Of a stretch of 64,000 nucleotides of DNA, positions 1 to 7,686 are shown piece after piece (the stretch's first letter is position 1; every line of letters starts with the position of its first letter). The stretch is from JBLMYQ01 sp050258375 (lineage in GTDB: Bacteria; Bacillota; Clostridia; Acetivibrionales; UBA4821). The notes under the pieces are model-generated. The model searched no databases and had not been told where the DNA came from. It saw only the letters and a list, made by a program, of their open reading frames with translations. The stretch covers positions 1 through 64,000 of the forward strand of contig JBLMYQ010000045.1 in the NCBI GenBank assembly GCA_050258375.1. The letters run 5' to 3'. A program made the translations under genes and the position numbers.

Positions 1-93
1 AGACCAGTTGATGATAAAGAAACGAAAAATTCTGAAGGAACAACCAGAACGGATATTACAGGCAAAAAAGGGATTGTAATTATTAATCAATAA
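1..93 (+). CDS. C-terminal fragment of an unidentified protein, cut by the window start
   Basis: An open frame runs from the first base to a TAA at 91-93 and ends in ...GKKGIVIINQ. Only 30 codons are visible, too few to assign a family. It lies 21 bases before the cpaE-like gene, so it is probably the preceding gene of the same Tad operon. In related loci a SAF-domain CpaB protein usually occupies this position, but that is inference from gene order only. Confidence 0.5.
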   Translation, partial: RPVDDKETKNSEGTTRTDITGKKGIVIINQ

Positions 94-114
94 TAATTCC
101 CGGGAGGGGTATGT

Positions 115-1320
115 ATGGAAGTAATAAAGTTAGTAATTGCTGATGATGTAAGTGAAACAAGAATGAACATCAAAAAGTTGTTAAGCTTTGCTCAGAATAT
201 AGAAGTAATTGGAGAAGCATCCAATGGCGAGGAAGCAATAAATCTTGTGAAAGAATCGAAACCGGATGTTATTCTTATGGATATAAACATGCCTGTAAAG
301 GATGGTATAAGGGCTACTGAGGAAATTACGGTTATTGCTCCTGATACAAATGTAATTATGATATCAGTCCAAAGTGAACAGGAATATTTAAAGAAAGCAA
401 TGGCGGCAGGGGCAAGAGACTTTATAGTAAAGCCTTTTCAGGGAGATGAATTAATAGAAACAGTACAAAGGGTTTATGAAATTTCAAGAAAGCGAAAGGA
501 AAGTAAATTTACACAAGCAATGCCGGAAGAAATACACTCCAAAGTTTTTTCTGTATTTAGTACAAAAGGAGGCGTAGGCAAAACAACAATAGCAACAAAC
601 CTTGCAGTAAGCCTTGCGAGAATGACAAGAAAGAAGGTTGCATTGGTTGACCTTGATTTGCAATTTGGGGATGTAGCAGTTATGCTTAATGTTTCTCTAA
701 GGAGCACAATATCTGACCTGATAAAAGAGTTTAATCTACTGGACGAATCTAATATAGAGGATTATATGGTTACTCACTTTTCGGGAATAAAAGTTTTGTC
801 AGCACCATCGAAGCCGGAATACGCTGAGTATATAACCCCAGAGCATATCAAAAGAATAGTTGAATGCTTAAAAAGTAAGTTTCACTATGTAGTAATTGAT
901 ACATCAAACATATTTAATGAAGTAGTTCTTACCTCATTAGATTTATCAGACCAGATTTTATATGTGTCAACTCTAGATTTACCAACTATCAAAAATATTA
1001 AATCAGGACTTGATATCATGGATACACTTCATTATTCAAATTCCAAAATAAATATAGTTTTAAATAAAGCTTCAGAGCAATTTGGAATAAAATATAAAGA
1101 CTTTGAAGATACAATGAAGCATTCTATTTGGTCATATATACCTGAAGACAGTCAAACAGTAATAACATCAGCAAATAAAGGTTTCCCATTCGTTATAACA
1201 AGAGCAGAAACCAAAGTTGCCAAAAGTATAATGGCTATGGCTAAAGAGTTAAGTCAGGAAAAATTAGAGCAGGAAGTAAAAGACAAACTGGATTTTAAAA
1301 AGCTGTTTGGTTGTTTCTGA
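115..1320 (+). CDS. CpaE-like Tad pilus localisation protein: response regulator receiver + MinD/ParA ATPase
   Basis: 401 aa. Residues about 5-120 form a receiver domain with an acidic pocket (D10, D11), a phospho-acceptor D56 in LMDINMP and a conserved K106 in VKPF. Residues about 143-380 form a MinD/ParA-type ATPase with an intact deviant Walker A motif, KGGVGKTT at 151-158, followed by a VDLDLQFGD segment. In Tad systems this architecture is CpaE/TadZ, which places the pilus machine at a site on the membrane. The start at 115 follows a strong GGGAGGGG site. It is the first complete gene of a run with cpaF, tadB and tadC. The receiver looks competent for phosphorylation, but no cognate kinase gene is adjacent. 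Confidence 0.88.
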   Translation: MEVIKLVIADDVSETRMNIKKLLSFAQNIEVIGEASNGEEAINLVKESKPDVILMDINMPVKDGIRATEEITVIAPDTNVIMISVQSEQEYLKKAMAAGARDFIVKPFQGDELIETVQRVYEISRKRKESKFTQAMPEEIHSKVFSVFSTKGGVGKTTIATNLAVSLARMTRKKVALVDLDLQFGDVAVMLNVSLRSTISDLIKEFNLLDESNIEDYMVTHFSGIKVLSAPSKPEYAEYITPEHIKRIVECLKSKFHYVVIDTSNIFNEVVLTSLDLSDQILYVSTLDLPTIKNIKSGLDIMDTLHYSNSKINIVLNKASEQFGIKYKDFEDTMKHSIWSYIPEDSQTVITSANKGFPFVITRAETKVAKSIMAMAKELSQEKLEQEVKDKLDFKKLFGCF

Positions 1321-1350
1321 TAATGTAAATCATGAAAAGAGGTGTACAAG

Positions 1351-2697
1351 ATGTCCCTTTTAGAAAGATTACAAAAAGAAAAGGTTCAAGAGGATGAAAT
1401 TACTCCTCAAAAATCAAAAAAAAATCAGCCTCAAGAAGACCCATTTAAAGATATTAAAAAGAAAATTCATTCCAAAATTGTTAATGAAATTAAAGAATTT
1501 GATGTTGACGATGATAACGAAAAGGGAAATCTTGAACAAAGCATTACAACTTTTGTTGAAACTGTATTGGATGAAGAAAGTACTTACCTGTCAAAAGCAG
1601 ATAAACAAAAGATAATATCAGAGATAATTGACGAGACGATAGGCTTTGGACCAATAAACAAATTAATAAACGATTCTTCTGTTTCGGAAATAATGGTAAA
1701 TGGTCCTGAACAAGTATACGTAGAAAAGCATGGGAAATTAGTATTATCTGATGTAAGATTTAGAGATGATCAGCATATCATGCATGTTATAGAAAAAATA
1801 GTTGCACCAATAGGAAGAAGAATTGATGAGAGTTCGCCTATGGTTGATGCAAGATTGCCTGATGGCTCGAGGGTAAATGCAATAATTCCTCCTCTTGCCC
1901 TAAATGGACCAACTCTAACAATAAGAAAATTTTCGGAAAATCCACTTACAGTTAATGATTTAATTAAGTTTGGAACATTAACCCCAAATATTGCAATGTT
2001 TATAAAAGCCTGCGTAGAGGCAAGGCTGAATATTGTTGTATCAGGTGGAACAGGAAGCGGAAAAACAACCACCTTGAATGTACTTTCAGCTTTTATTCCT
2101 GAGGATGAGAGAATAGTAACGATTGAAGATGCTGCTGAGCTGCAGTTGGGACAGGATCATGTTGTAAGATTGGAAACAAGACCTTCAAATATTGAAGGAA
2201 AAGGTGCAGTAACAATTAGAGACCTTGTTAAAAACTCTTTGAGAATGAGACCGGATAGAATTGTTGTAGGAGAGGTAAGAGGTGGAGAGGCTCTGGACAT
2301 GCTTCAGGCAATGAATACAGGACATGACGGGTCACTTACAACAGGTCATGCGAATACGCCTAGAGATATGCTGGCAAGATTAGAAACAATGGTTTTGATG
2401 GCAGGAATGGATTTGCCGGTTAAAGCCATTAGAGAACAAATAGCATCTGCAGTTGATTTAATAATTCAGCAATCAAGATTGAAGGATGGGACAAGAAGGA
2501 TAACACATATAACTGAAGTTGTTGGTATGGAAGGAGAAGTTATAACACTTCAGGATATATTTGTATTTAGACAAAGAGGCAGGGATGATAAAGGCAGAGT
2601 ACTTGGAGAGATAGTATCAACAGGAATAAAGCCTAAATTCCTTGAAAAATTGGCTGAAGCAGGTTTAACTGTTAGTAATGATTTATTTAACGAATAA
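1351..2697 (+). CDS. cpaF: CpaF/TadA family type IV pilus/secretion ATPase
   Basis: 448 aa from the ATG at 1351, chosen over an in-frame GTG at 1342 because AGAGGTG lies 6-7 bases upstream of the ATG and overlaps the GTG. It is the hexameric cytoplasmic motor that drives assembly of Tad pili. Walker A is GGTGSGKTT at 232-240, Walker B is DRIVVGE at 302-308, and the His box GSLTTGHANTP lies around 327-337. The N-terminal 90 residues are charged. All catalytic motifs are present and length is normal for the family. It lies 30 bases after cpaE and 21 before tadB, so the genes are probably co-transcribed. It contrasts with the longer, more divergent paralogue at 7687. Confidence 0.95.
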   Translation: MSLLERLQKEKVQEDEITPQKSKKNQPQEDPFKDIKKKIHSKIVNEIKEFDVDDDNEKGNLEQSITTFVETVLDEESTYLSKADKQKIISEIIDETIGFGPINKLINDSSVSEIMVNGPEQVYVEKHGKLVLSDVRFRDDQHIMHVIEKIVAPIGRRIDESSPMVDARLPDGSRVNAIIPPLALNGPTLTIRKFSENPLTVNDLIKFGTLTPNIAMFIKACVEARLNIVVSGGTGSGKTTTLNVLSAFIPEDERIVTIEDAAELQLGQDHVVRLETRPSNIEGKGAVTIRDLVKNSLRMRPDRIVVGEVRGGEALDMLQAMNTGHDGSLTTGHANTPRDMLARLETMVLMAGMDLPVKAIREQIASAVDLIIQQSRLKDGTRRITHITEVVGMEGEVITLQDIFVFRQRGRDDKGRVLGEIVSTGIKPKFLEKLAEAGLTVSNDLFNE

Positions 2698-2718
2698 TAT
2701 TGAGTAAGGAGAAGCGAC

Positions 2719-3681
2719 ATGAAAATATTAGCCTTATCTCTTTGCTTTATAACATTAATACTTGTTTTTTATTTAATTGCAGTTTTTGTTTTATCAAAAC
2801 AAAGATATATTTCGCGTTTAAATAAATATATTTATGATTCTGGTCGTTCGGAAAGATACCAAAGAAATAATCGGAAATTTAAGAATTCAATATATTTTCT
2901 CTCTAAAACTATAAGATATATAAAGTTTCTTGATGGTTACAGAAATAAAATACAAGCTGATTTAGTTAAAGCAAATATACCTTTAAAATCAGAGGAATTT
3001 ATAAACATTAGAATAATATTAAGTCTTGGTCTTGGCATAGTGCCATATATATCAGGAAAAGGAATTGTAATTGCTGTTATTTCAGGGATATTAGGCTGGA
3101 TAATACCATATATGTATGTAAATACAAGAATTAAAAAGAGAATTAAGCAATTTAATGATTCGCTTGGAGATGCAATTGTTCTTATTGCAAATTCATTAAA
3201 GGCTGGATTTAGCTTTTTTCAAGCAGTTGATGTAGTTGCGAAAGAGATGGATGGTCCAATAGCACAAGAATTTGGAATTATGCAAAAAGAAATCAATCTA
3301 GGTTGTACAACAGAAGAAGCATTGGAAAACCTGAATAATAGAATTAAAAGTAATGATTTGGAGTTATTAATCACAGCTGTTATGATTCAAAGGCAGGTTG
3401 GAGGAAATCTTGCAGAGGTTTTGGATAATATTTCTACGACGATTAGAGAAAGGATTAAAATAAAAGGTGAAATAAAGACTATCACCGCACAAGGAAGAAT
3501 GTCCGGAATGGTAATAGCGATATTGCCGCCAGCATTGGGTTTTATCATTTATCTGATTAATCCGGAGCATATAGGGCTGCTTTTTAAAAGCACATTGGGA
3601 TTTGTACTTGTTGGAGTTTCGATAGGTATGGAAGTGCTAGGAATATATTTCATTAAGAAAATAGTTGATATAGAAATATGA
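2719..3681 (+). CDS. tadB: TadB-like pilus inner-membrane platform protein
   Basis: 320 aa with a N-terminal membrane helix (about 3-25), a helix pair around 95-130, a T2SF/GspF cytoplasmic domain around 150-260 (NDSLGDAIVLIANSLKAG, GGNLAEVLDNIS) and two C-terminal helices around 262-315. With TadC it forms the membrane platform that the CpaF motor acts on. The ATG at 2719 is preceded by TAAGGAG. It follows cpaF by 21 bases. A small intercistronic repeat separates it from tadC. Confidence 0.9.
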   Translation: MKILALSLCFITLILVFYLIAVFVLSKQRYISRLNKYIYDSGRSERYQRNNRKFKNSIYFLSKTIRYIKFLDGYRNKIQADLVKANIPLKSEEFINIRIILSLGLGIVPYISGKGIVIAVISGILGWIIPYMYVNTRIKKRIKQFNDSLGDAIVLIANSLKAGFSFFQAVDVVAKEMDGPIAQEFGIMQKEINLGCTTEEALENLNNRIKSNDLELLITAVMIQRQVGGNLAEVLDNISTTIRERIKIKGEIKTITAQGRMSGMVIAILPPALGFIIYLINPEHIGLLFKSTLGFVLVGVSIGMEVLGIYFIKKIVDIEI

Positions 3682-3685
3682 ATGA

Positions 3686-3770
3686 TTAGTGTAAAGTGTA
3701 AAATGTAAAAGGTAAAGTTGAAAAATTCACAAGTTGGAGTCTAAAAAGATGTAGGTATATTCGAGAAACA
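3686..3770 (+). repeat. Intercistronic repeat element, copy 1
   Basis: Begins 5 bases after the tadB stop. A 24-base block (3686-3709, core GTAAAGTGTAAAATGTAAA) recurs exactly at 55954-55977, and a second shared block (ATGTAGGTATATTCGAGA, 3749-3766) recurs with small changes at 56018-56034, 63-64 bases downstream of the first block in both copies. Both copies lie between a stop codon and the next gene. No stem of note was seen, and function is unknown. Confidence 0.65.
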
Positions 3771-3788
3771 TAAGGGGCTGATGCTAAT

Positions 3789-4709
3789 ATGAAATTTATA
3801 ATTTTTATTCTTATAGTAATAACCATATATTTATATTTTTATTTGGTATACAGCTTTGTAAATAAGGAAAAGCTTGCTATAAAAAGTCGCTTGAACAGCA
3901 TAGCAAGAAAAACAAAGAAAAACCATTTGGATGAAGAGCTGAGTCAACCTTTACTAAGTAGGATAGTTAAGCCGCTTGCTGATGATATTACGAAAATATT
4001 TTTGAGAATAACTCCGAGGGAAATTATAAACAATTTTGAAAAGAAGATAGTGATGGCAGGTACTCCATTTAAATTCACCATTAGAGAATGGACAAACCTA
4101 ATGGTAGGAATCATTGTATTTCTTCCTTTAATAACAATTGTAACAGGTATTTTATGGGCAGCAGATCCCTTAAGAATAGTTATTATGGTTGGGTTGGAAA
4201 TAATTTCAGGTTTTATGATTCCTAATTTAATATTAGCTAAAAAAATGAAGGGTAGAAAAAATGATATATTAAAAACCTTACCCGATGTAATTGATTTATT
4301 AACTGTAAGTGTTGAAGCAGGGCTTGGGTTTGATAGTGCACTTTCAAAGGTTGTTGAAAAGTCTAAAGGGCAGACTGCAAACGAATTTAGTACTGTCATA
4401 CAAGAAATGAAAATGGGAAAACCGAAAAGAGATGCATTGAAAGAGATGAGTAATCGTGTTGGATTGACTGATATGACTACATTTATAGGCGCGGTTATTC
4501 AAGCTGATCAATTAGGCGTTAGCATAGGGAGTGTTTTAAGGATTCAATCTGAGCAAATGAGACAAAAAAGAAGACAAAGAGCGCAGGAAAGAGCAATGAA
4601 AGCTCCGATAAAAATGTTGATTCCAATGGTATTGTTTATATTTCCTACAATTTTTACTGTTTTAATTGGACCGGTAATAATAAAAATGGTTGATATGTTT
4701 ATGAAATAA
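3789..4709 (+). CDS. tadC: TadC-like pilus inner-membrane platform protein
   Basis: 306 aa: N-terminal membrane helix (about 2-23), two helices around 105-155, a T2SF domain with DILKTLPDVIDLLTVSVEAG and VIQADQLGVSIGSVLRIQS, and C-terminal helices around 275-303. The hallmark LPDxxDLL...VEAGL region identifies the TadC branch. It pairs with TadB in the platform of the first Tad machine. The start follows AAGGGGCTGATGCTAAT. It is the last recognisable gene of the first Tad run; the next gene has its own promoter. Confidence 0.9.
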   Translation: MKFIIFILIVITIYLYFYLVYSFVNKEKLAIKSRLNSIARKTKKNHLDEELSQPLLSRIVKPLADDITKIFLRITPREIINNFEKKIVMAGTPFKFTIREWTNLMVGIIVFLPLITIVTGILWAADPLRIVIMVGLEIISGFMIPNLILAKKMKGRKNDILKTLPDVIDLLTVSVEAGLGFDSALSKVVEKSKGQTANEFSTVIQEMKMGKPKRDALKEMSNRVGLTDMTTFIGAVIQADQLGVSIGSVLRIQSEQMRQKRRQRAQERAMKAPIKMLIPMVLFIFPTIFTVLIGPVIIKMVDMFMK

Positions 4710-4733
4710 TAAAAAACTTGGGAAAACCCTTGC

Positions 4734-4762
4734 TTGACTTTAATAGATGAGGAATTTATAAT
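4734..4762 (+). promoter_or_regulatory. Sigma-A promoter for the ylbF-family gene
   Basis: TTGACT at 4734-4739 and TATAAT at 4757-4762, separated by 17 bases. The predicted transcript start is 30 bases upstream of the AGGGGG site that serves the gene at 4799. Confidence 0.75.
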
Positions 4763-4798
4763 CAATTAAGGATAAAATATTGCAGGGGGTAACACATT

Positions 4799-5143
4799 AT
4801 GAGTGTTTATGACAAATCACACGAACTAGCCAGGGCTATAAGAGAAAGCGAAGAAAACAGAGAATTCAAAAAAATAAGAAATTTAGTATATAGCAATGAA
4901 AAAAACAAAGGGCTAATCAGTGATTTCAAATTAAAACAATTTGAAATTCAGGCAGAACAGTTAACTGGGAAAGAGCCTGATAAGGAAAAGCTGGAACAAC
5001 TCCAAAGCCTGTATGGTATATTAACTGCAAATCCGGAAATAGCTAAATATTTTGAAGCAGAATATAAGTTTGAGAGATTAATATCAGATGTTTATAAAAT
5101 TCTTGGAGAGACAATAGATATAGATAATGATTTAATTAAGTAA
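4799..5143 (+). CDS. YlbF/YmcA family protein (DUF964)
   Basis: 114 aa, predicted almost wholly helical, with the family's pattern of an N-terminal helix (YDKSHELARAIRESEE), a central KLKQFEIQAEQLTGK helix and the C-terminal FERLISDVYKILGETI. Members (YlbF, YmcA) in Bacillus form a complex with YaaT that tunes RNase Y activity and affects competence, sporulation and biofilm decisions. It sits alone with its own promoter and terminator between two Tad clusters and close to spo0A. Which paralogue it corresponds to is not clear. Confidence 0.8.
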   Translation: MSVYDKSHELARAIRESEENREFKKIRNLVYSNEKNKGLISDFKLKQFEIQAEQLTGKEPDKEKLEQLQSLYGILTANPEIAKYFEAEYKFERLISDVYKILGETIDIDNDLIK

Positions 5144-5180
5144 GAAAATGGAGGATGCAAACCTCCATTTTCGTTCGTTT
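5144..5180 (+). terminator. Intrinsic terminator after the ylbF-family gene
   Basis: An 11-bp perfect stem, GAAAATGGAGG (5144-5154) with CCTCCATTTTC (5162-5172), 7-base loop, followed by a modest T-rich tail. It begins at the base after the stop codon. Confidence 0.8.
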
Positions 5181-5263
5181 AATATATATGTTATAATTAT
5201 ATCATCAAATATCATTAAATATCATTTCAGGAACTCTCGTATATTCAAAAAGGGGGAATAAAA

Positions 5264-5608
5264 ATGAATAAGCAGGAATCAATCTTTGAAAGGGAAATAC
5301 TTGTTTCATCCGGAGAAGAGATTGGCGTATTTAAAGTAAAGCTTTATGGAGAAAGAGTAGAAGGTAAATTAGTTATTCTTGTAACCTCAAAGTTTAACCA
5401 AAATCCGAAAGAATTTGCAGAAGCTTTACTAAAAAGCATAGAAAGTGAAATATTGAAAAGAATTAATGTTGATATGGTGAAAAATGTTCAAATACTTATG
5501 TTGTTCAATCAAACAGTGGCTAGAGTAGTATTCGAATCAGACAGTTCAATTCATCCTAATCATATTGAAGACTTAGACTTTTCATATATTAATGGATTAG
5601 AGTATTAA
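5264..5608 (+). CDS. Hypothetical 114-residue protein
   Basis: No family recognised. It is a soluble, mixed alpha/beta small protein without signal peptide or membrane segment; the middle is a helix (NPKEFAEALLKSIESEILKR) between beta-like stretches. The ATG at 5264 follows a good AAAGGGGG site. It lies between ylbF and the second Tad promoter, on the same strand. Coding is supported by the ribosome site, length and ordinary codon use. Confidence 0.6.
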   Translation: MNKQESIFEREILVSSGEEIGVFKVKLYGERVEGKLVILVTSKFNQNPKEFAEALLKSIESEILKRINVDMVKNVQILMLFNQTVARVVFESDSSIHPNHIEDLDFSYINGLEY

Positions 5609-5678
5609 GAATTGATAATTTTATAAATTTCGTCATTATGTACAAAAAAGGGGTATAAAATTTTGTGCATAATTTTAA

Positions 5679-5707
5679 TTGAAAGGCATAATAGACTGAT
5701 GTATAAT
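5679..5707 (+). promoter_or_regulatory. Sigma-A promoter of the second Tad operon
   Basis: TTGAAA at 5679-5684 and TATAAT at 5702-5707 with a 17-base spacer. It is followed at once by a terminator-like hairpin, before the cpaB-like start at 5783. Confidence 0.75.
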
Positions 5708-5710
5708 ATA

Positions 5711-5746
5711 ATTAAGCAATAAAATGCTTAATTATGTATTTTTTTC
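5711..5746 (+). promoter_or_regulatory. Promoter-proximal hairpin with T-tract (possible attenuator or 5' stabiliser)
   Basis: ATTAAGCA (5711-5718) pairs with TGCTTAAT (5725-5732) around a 6-base loop, followed by a run of seven T. It would form within the first 35 bases of the transcript from the promoter at 5679-5707. It may stop transcription early or protect the 5' end. The stem is AT-rich and only 8 bp. Confidence 0.5.
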
Positions 5747-5782
5747 TGACATAAGATGAATATAACCAAGGAGGCTTGTTAT

Positions 5783-6745
5783 ATGAACTTTCAAAGAATC
5801 AAGTCAGTTCTTATTTTAATAATAGCTATATCGGCAATAGCAGGTATTACATATTTTATTACGGTGTCAGCTTACCTACCTAAAATTGAGGAAGAGATAA
5901 CAGATAAAAAAGATAAGGAGTTTCTGCCTACTCCTGTAGTAGTTGCCTCAAGAGATATTCCTGCCGGAGCAGTAATATCTGCCGAAGATGTCACAAGTAC
6001 CACCATTCCATTCAAAAGTATCGTAGATGCAACCAAAACATATACAATTCCTAGAGAGGTAATTGGTAAAATTGCATCCATAAATATATATAAGAGTGAA
6101 CAAATATTGAAAGATAAATTAATACCTGAAGAAATGGAATTCTCAAATGCAGATTGGGAAAAGTTAAAGCAGGTACCTACAAGACGCAAAATTGAAAGTA
6201 GTTCCAGATATATTACTGTAGATATTCCTAAGTATAATTTTGTAAATGAAAGAGTAGGTGTAGGGTCTTTAGTAGATATATTAATAGACAAAGGACAAGG
6301 AAAGTATCAGGTTGTTATTCCAAAGATAGCTATTTTGGATAAAGTGCCAATGTCAGATGGTTCTAATTCAGCGGATGCACAACAAAATGTAAATGTACAG
6401 ATAAAAAGACCACTGCCTAAGCCGCTACTTATGACACAGCAAGAACAAGCTAAATCTCCATTTACAGAGCCACAGCTTTTATATCAAAATAATCCTGCAA
6501 TGGAAGAAAGTCAGGATTACAGGGTTACAATAATGGTAACCGAGAAAGAGCAAAAAAGACTTTTTGAAGCTATGACCTACGGGAAGCTTATGTTAAGGAA
6601 ATATGTATTTCCTAATCAGCCTGAAAGTATATTTACATTTACAGGAGAAGAACAGAATAGTGTTGTAGGTGACGGTACAAAAAAATATGAAGAACCTAAG
6701 CCAGCAACACCTATAGTGCCGACAGTACCGGTAAAGGGTCAATAG
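5783..6745 (+). CDS. CpaB/RcpC-like SAF-domain pilus assembly protein
   Basis: 320 aa from the ATG at 5783, chosen over an ATG at 5756 because AAGGAGG (5768-5774) sits 8 bases before it. An N-terminal membrane anchor (about residues 6-30) is followed by a SAF domain (TPVVVASRDIPAGAVISAED, with IPFKSI and VIGKIASINIYKSEQILKDK), a second beta-rich domain, and a Pro/Gln-rich tail ending PTVPVKGQ. CpaB family proteins form the periplasmic or cell-wall-facing part of the Tad secretion channel. It is the first gene of the second Tad cluster. Confidence 0.85.
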   Translation: MNFQRIKSVLILIIAISAIAGITYFITVSAYLPKIEEEITDKKDKEFLPTPVVVASRDIPAGAVISAEDVTSTTIPFKSIVDATKTYTIPREVIGKIASINIYKSEQILKDKLIPEEMEFSNADWEKLKQVPTRRKIESSSRYITVDIPKYNFVNERVGVGSLVDILIDKGQGKYQVVIPKIAILDKVPMSDGSNSADAQQNVNVQIKRPLPKPLLMTQQEQAKSPFTEPQLLYQNNPAMEESQDYRVTIMVTEKEQKRLFEAMTYGKLMLRKYVFPNQPESIFTFTGEEQNSVVGDGTKKYEEPKPATPIVPTVPVKGQ

Positions 6746-6787
6746 AAATAATAATATACAAATCATAAAAAAGTGAGGGAATAAGGA

Positions 6788-7597
6788 ATGATAATATCCG
6801 TAAACAGCTTGAGGAAATCGAGTGGGACGTCAACCTTTTCGATTTCTCTCGGAATACAGCTTTCGCAAGCCACTGATTTTTCTGTATTGCTAATTGACGG
6901 GAGTTATTTATACTCAGATATTGATGCGATATTAGGCATAGAAACAGATAGAGGTCTGGATGATATATTGGACTTGTTAAACAGTAATAAAATTAATGAG
7001 AAGTTATTTAAAGATATTGCAATAGAGTTTGGTAACTTCTATGTTTTAACAGGTTCAAAAATATCGCAGTATAACAGATTCGAAATGGATGATATAAACT
7101 ATAACAGAATTTTTAACATTGCAGAATCGTTATTTGATATTATAATAATTGATTCTCCGACGAAGAAAATGTCCAGTTATTTAAATGAAAAAGGCAGAAC
7201 AAATGAGAGATTTATTGAATTACAGATTGCAAAGCAAAACTTCCTGATATTTGAAAAGTATACTAAGAGTAAAGATTATAATAAGGATGGCACGGTTTTA
7301 GTTATAAATAATTATTGGGACGGTCGGAAGTTTAGTAAAAACTATATTATTAATGAGTATAAAATAAAAGTACCTGTATTTACAATGAGGCATTCGGACA
7401 AGCTTCTTGAGGCTTATAATGACAGACTAATAGATAGATATTTATTAAATGAGAATGATGGATATATTGAGGATTTAAAGGTTTTCATGAATTATTTGGG
7501 TGAAATATGGAATTTCCCATTGAAGAATGAATATGTAGTTAAGAAGAATGTAATAGAACAGGCGTCCAGCAATAAGAAAAAAGGATTGTTCTGGTAA
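6788..7597 (+). CDS. CpaE/MinD-like protein with degenerate P-loop (probable pseudo-ATPase)
   Basis: 269 aa. The N-terminus aligns with MinD/ParA ATPases: ISVNSLRKSSGTSTFSISLG at residues 3-22 is in the place of the KGGVGKTT loop of the cpaE-like protein at 115, then LLIDGSYLYSDID and IIIIDSPTKK match the Switch segments. The conserved P-loop Lys is replaced by Thr14 and the signature Lys by Arg9, so ATP hydrolysis is doubtful. There is no receiver domain. By position, between cpaB-like and cpaF-like genes, it is the CpaE equivalent of the second Tad cluster. It may work as a scaffold or as a partner of the intact CpaE. Confidence 0.75.
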   Translation: MIISVNSLRKSSGTSTFSISLGIQLSQATDFSVLLIDGSYLYSDIDAILGIETDRGLDDILDLLNSNKINEKLFKDIAIEFGNFYVLTGSKISQYNRFEMDDINYNRIFNIAESLFDIIIIDSPTKKMSSYLNEKGRTNERFIELQIAKQNFLIFEKYTKSKDYNKDGTVLVINNYWDGRKFSKNYIINEYKIKVPVFTMRHSDKLLEAYNDRLIDRYLLNENDGYIEDLKVFMNYLGEIWNFPLKNEYVVKKNVIEQASSNKKKGLFW

Positions 7598-7619
7598 TAC
7601 CAAAGATAAGTTCTCAATG

Positions 7620-7659
7620 TTCACAGTTTTATCAATAAATTTTGATATGCAGCTGTGAA
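7620..7659 (+). other. Intercistronic stem-loop before the second cpaF
   Basis: TTCACAG (7620-7626) pairs with CTGTGAA (7653-7659), with an inner TATCA/TGATA pairing. There is no T-tract, so it is more likely an mRNA processing or stability element than a terminator. Confidence 0.45.
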
Positions 7660-7686
7660 TATAATGCGGAGAAGGTGGTGGTCATA

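Noticed and set aside
5185..5225. AT-rich tandem AAATATCATT units as a possible iteron or origin
   Set aside because: Only two short copies and no DnaA boxes or replication genes nearby.
7642..7686. N-terminal extension of the second CpaF from TTG 7642
   Set aside because: The extension lies within a hairpin and has no ribosome site; ATG 7687 has one.
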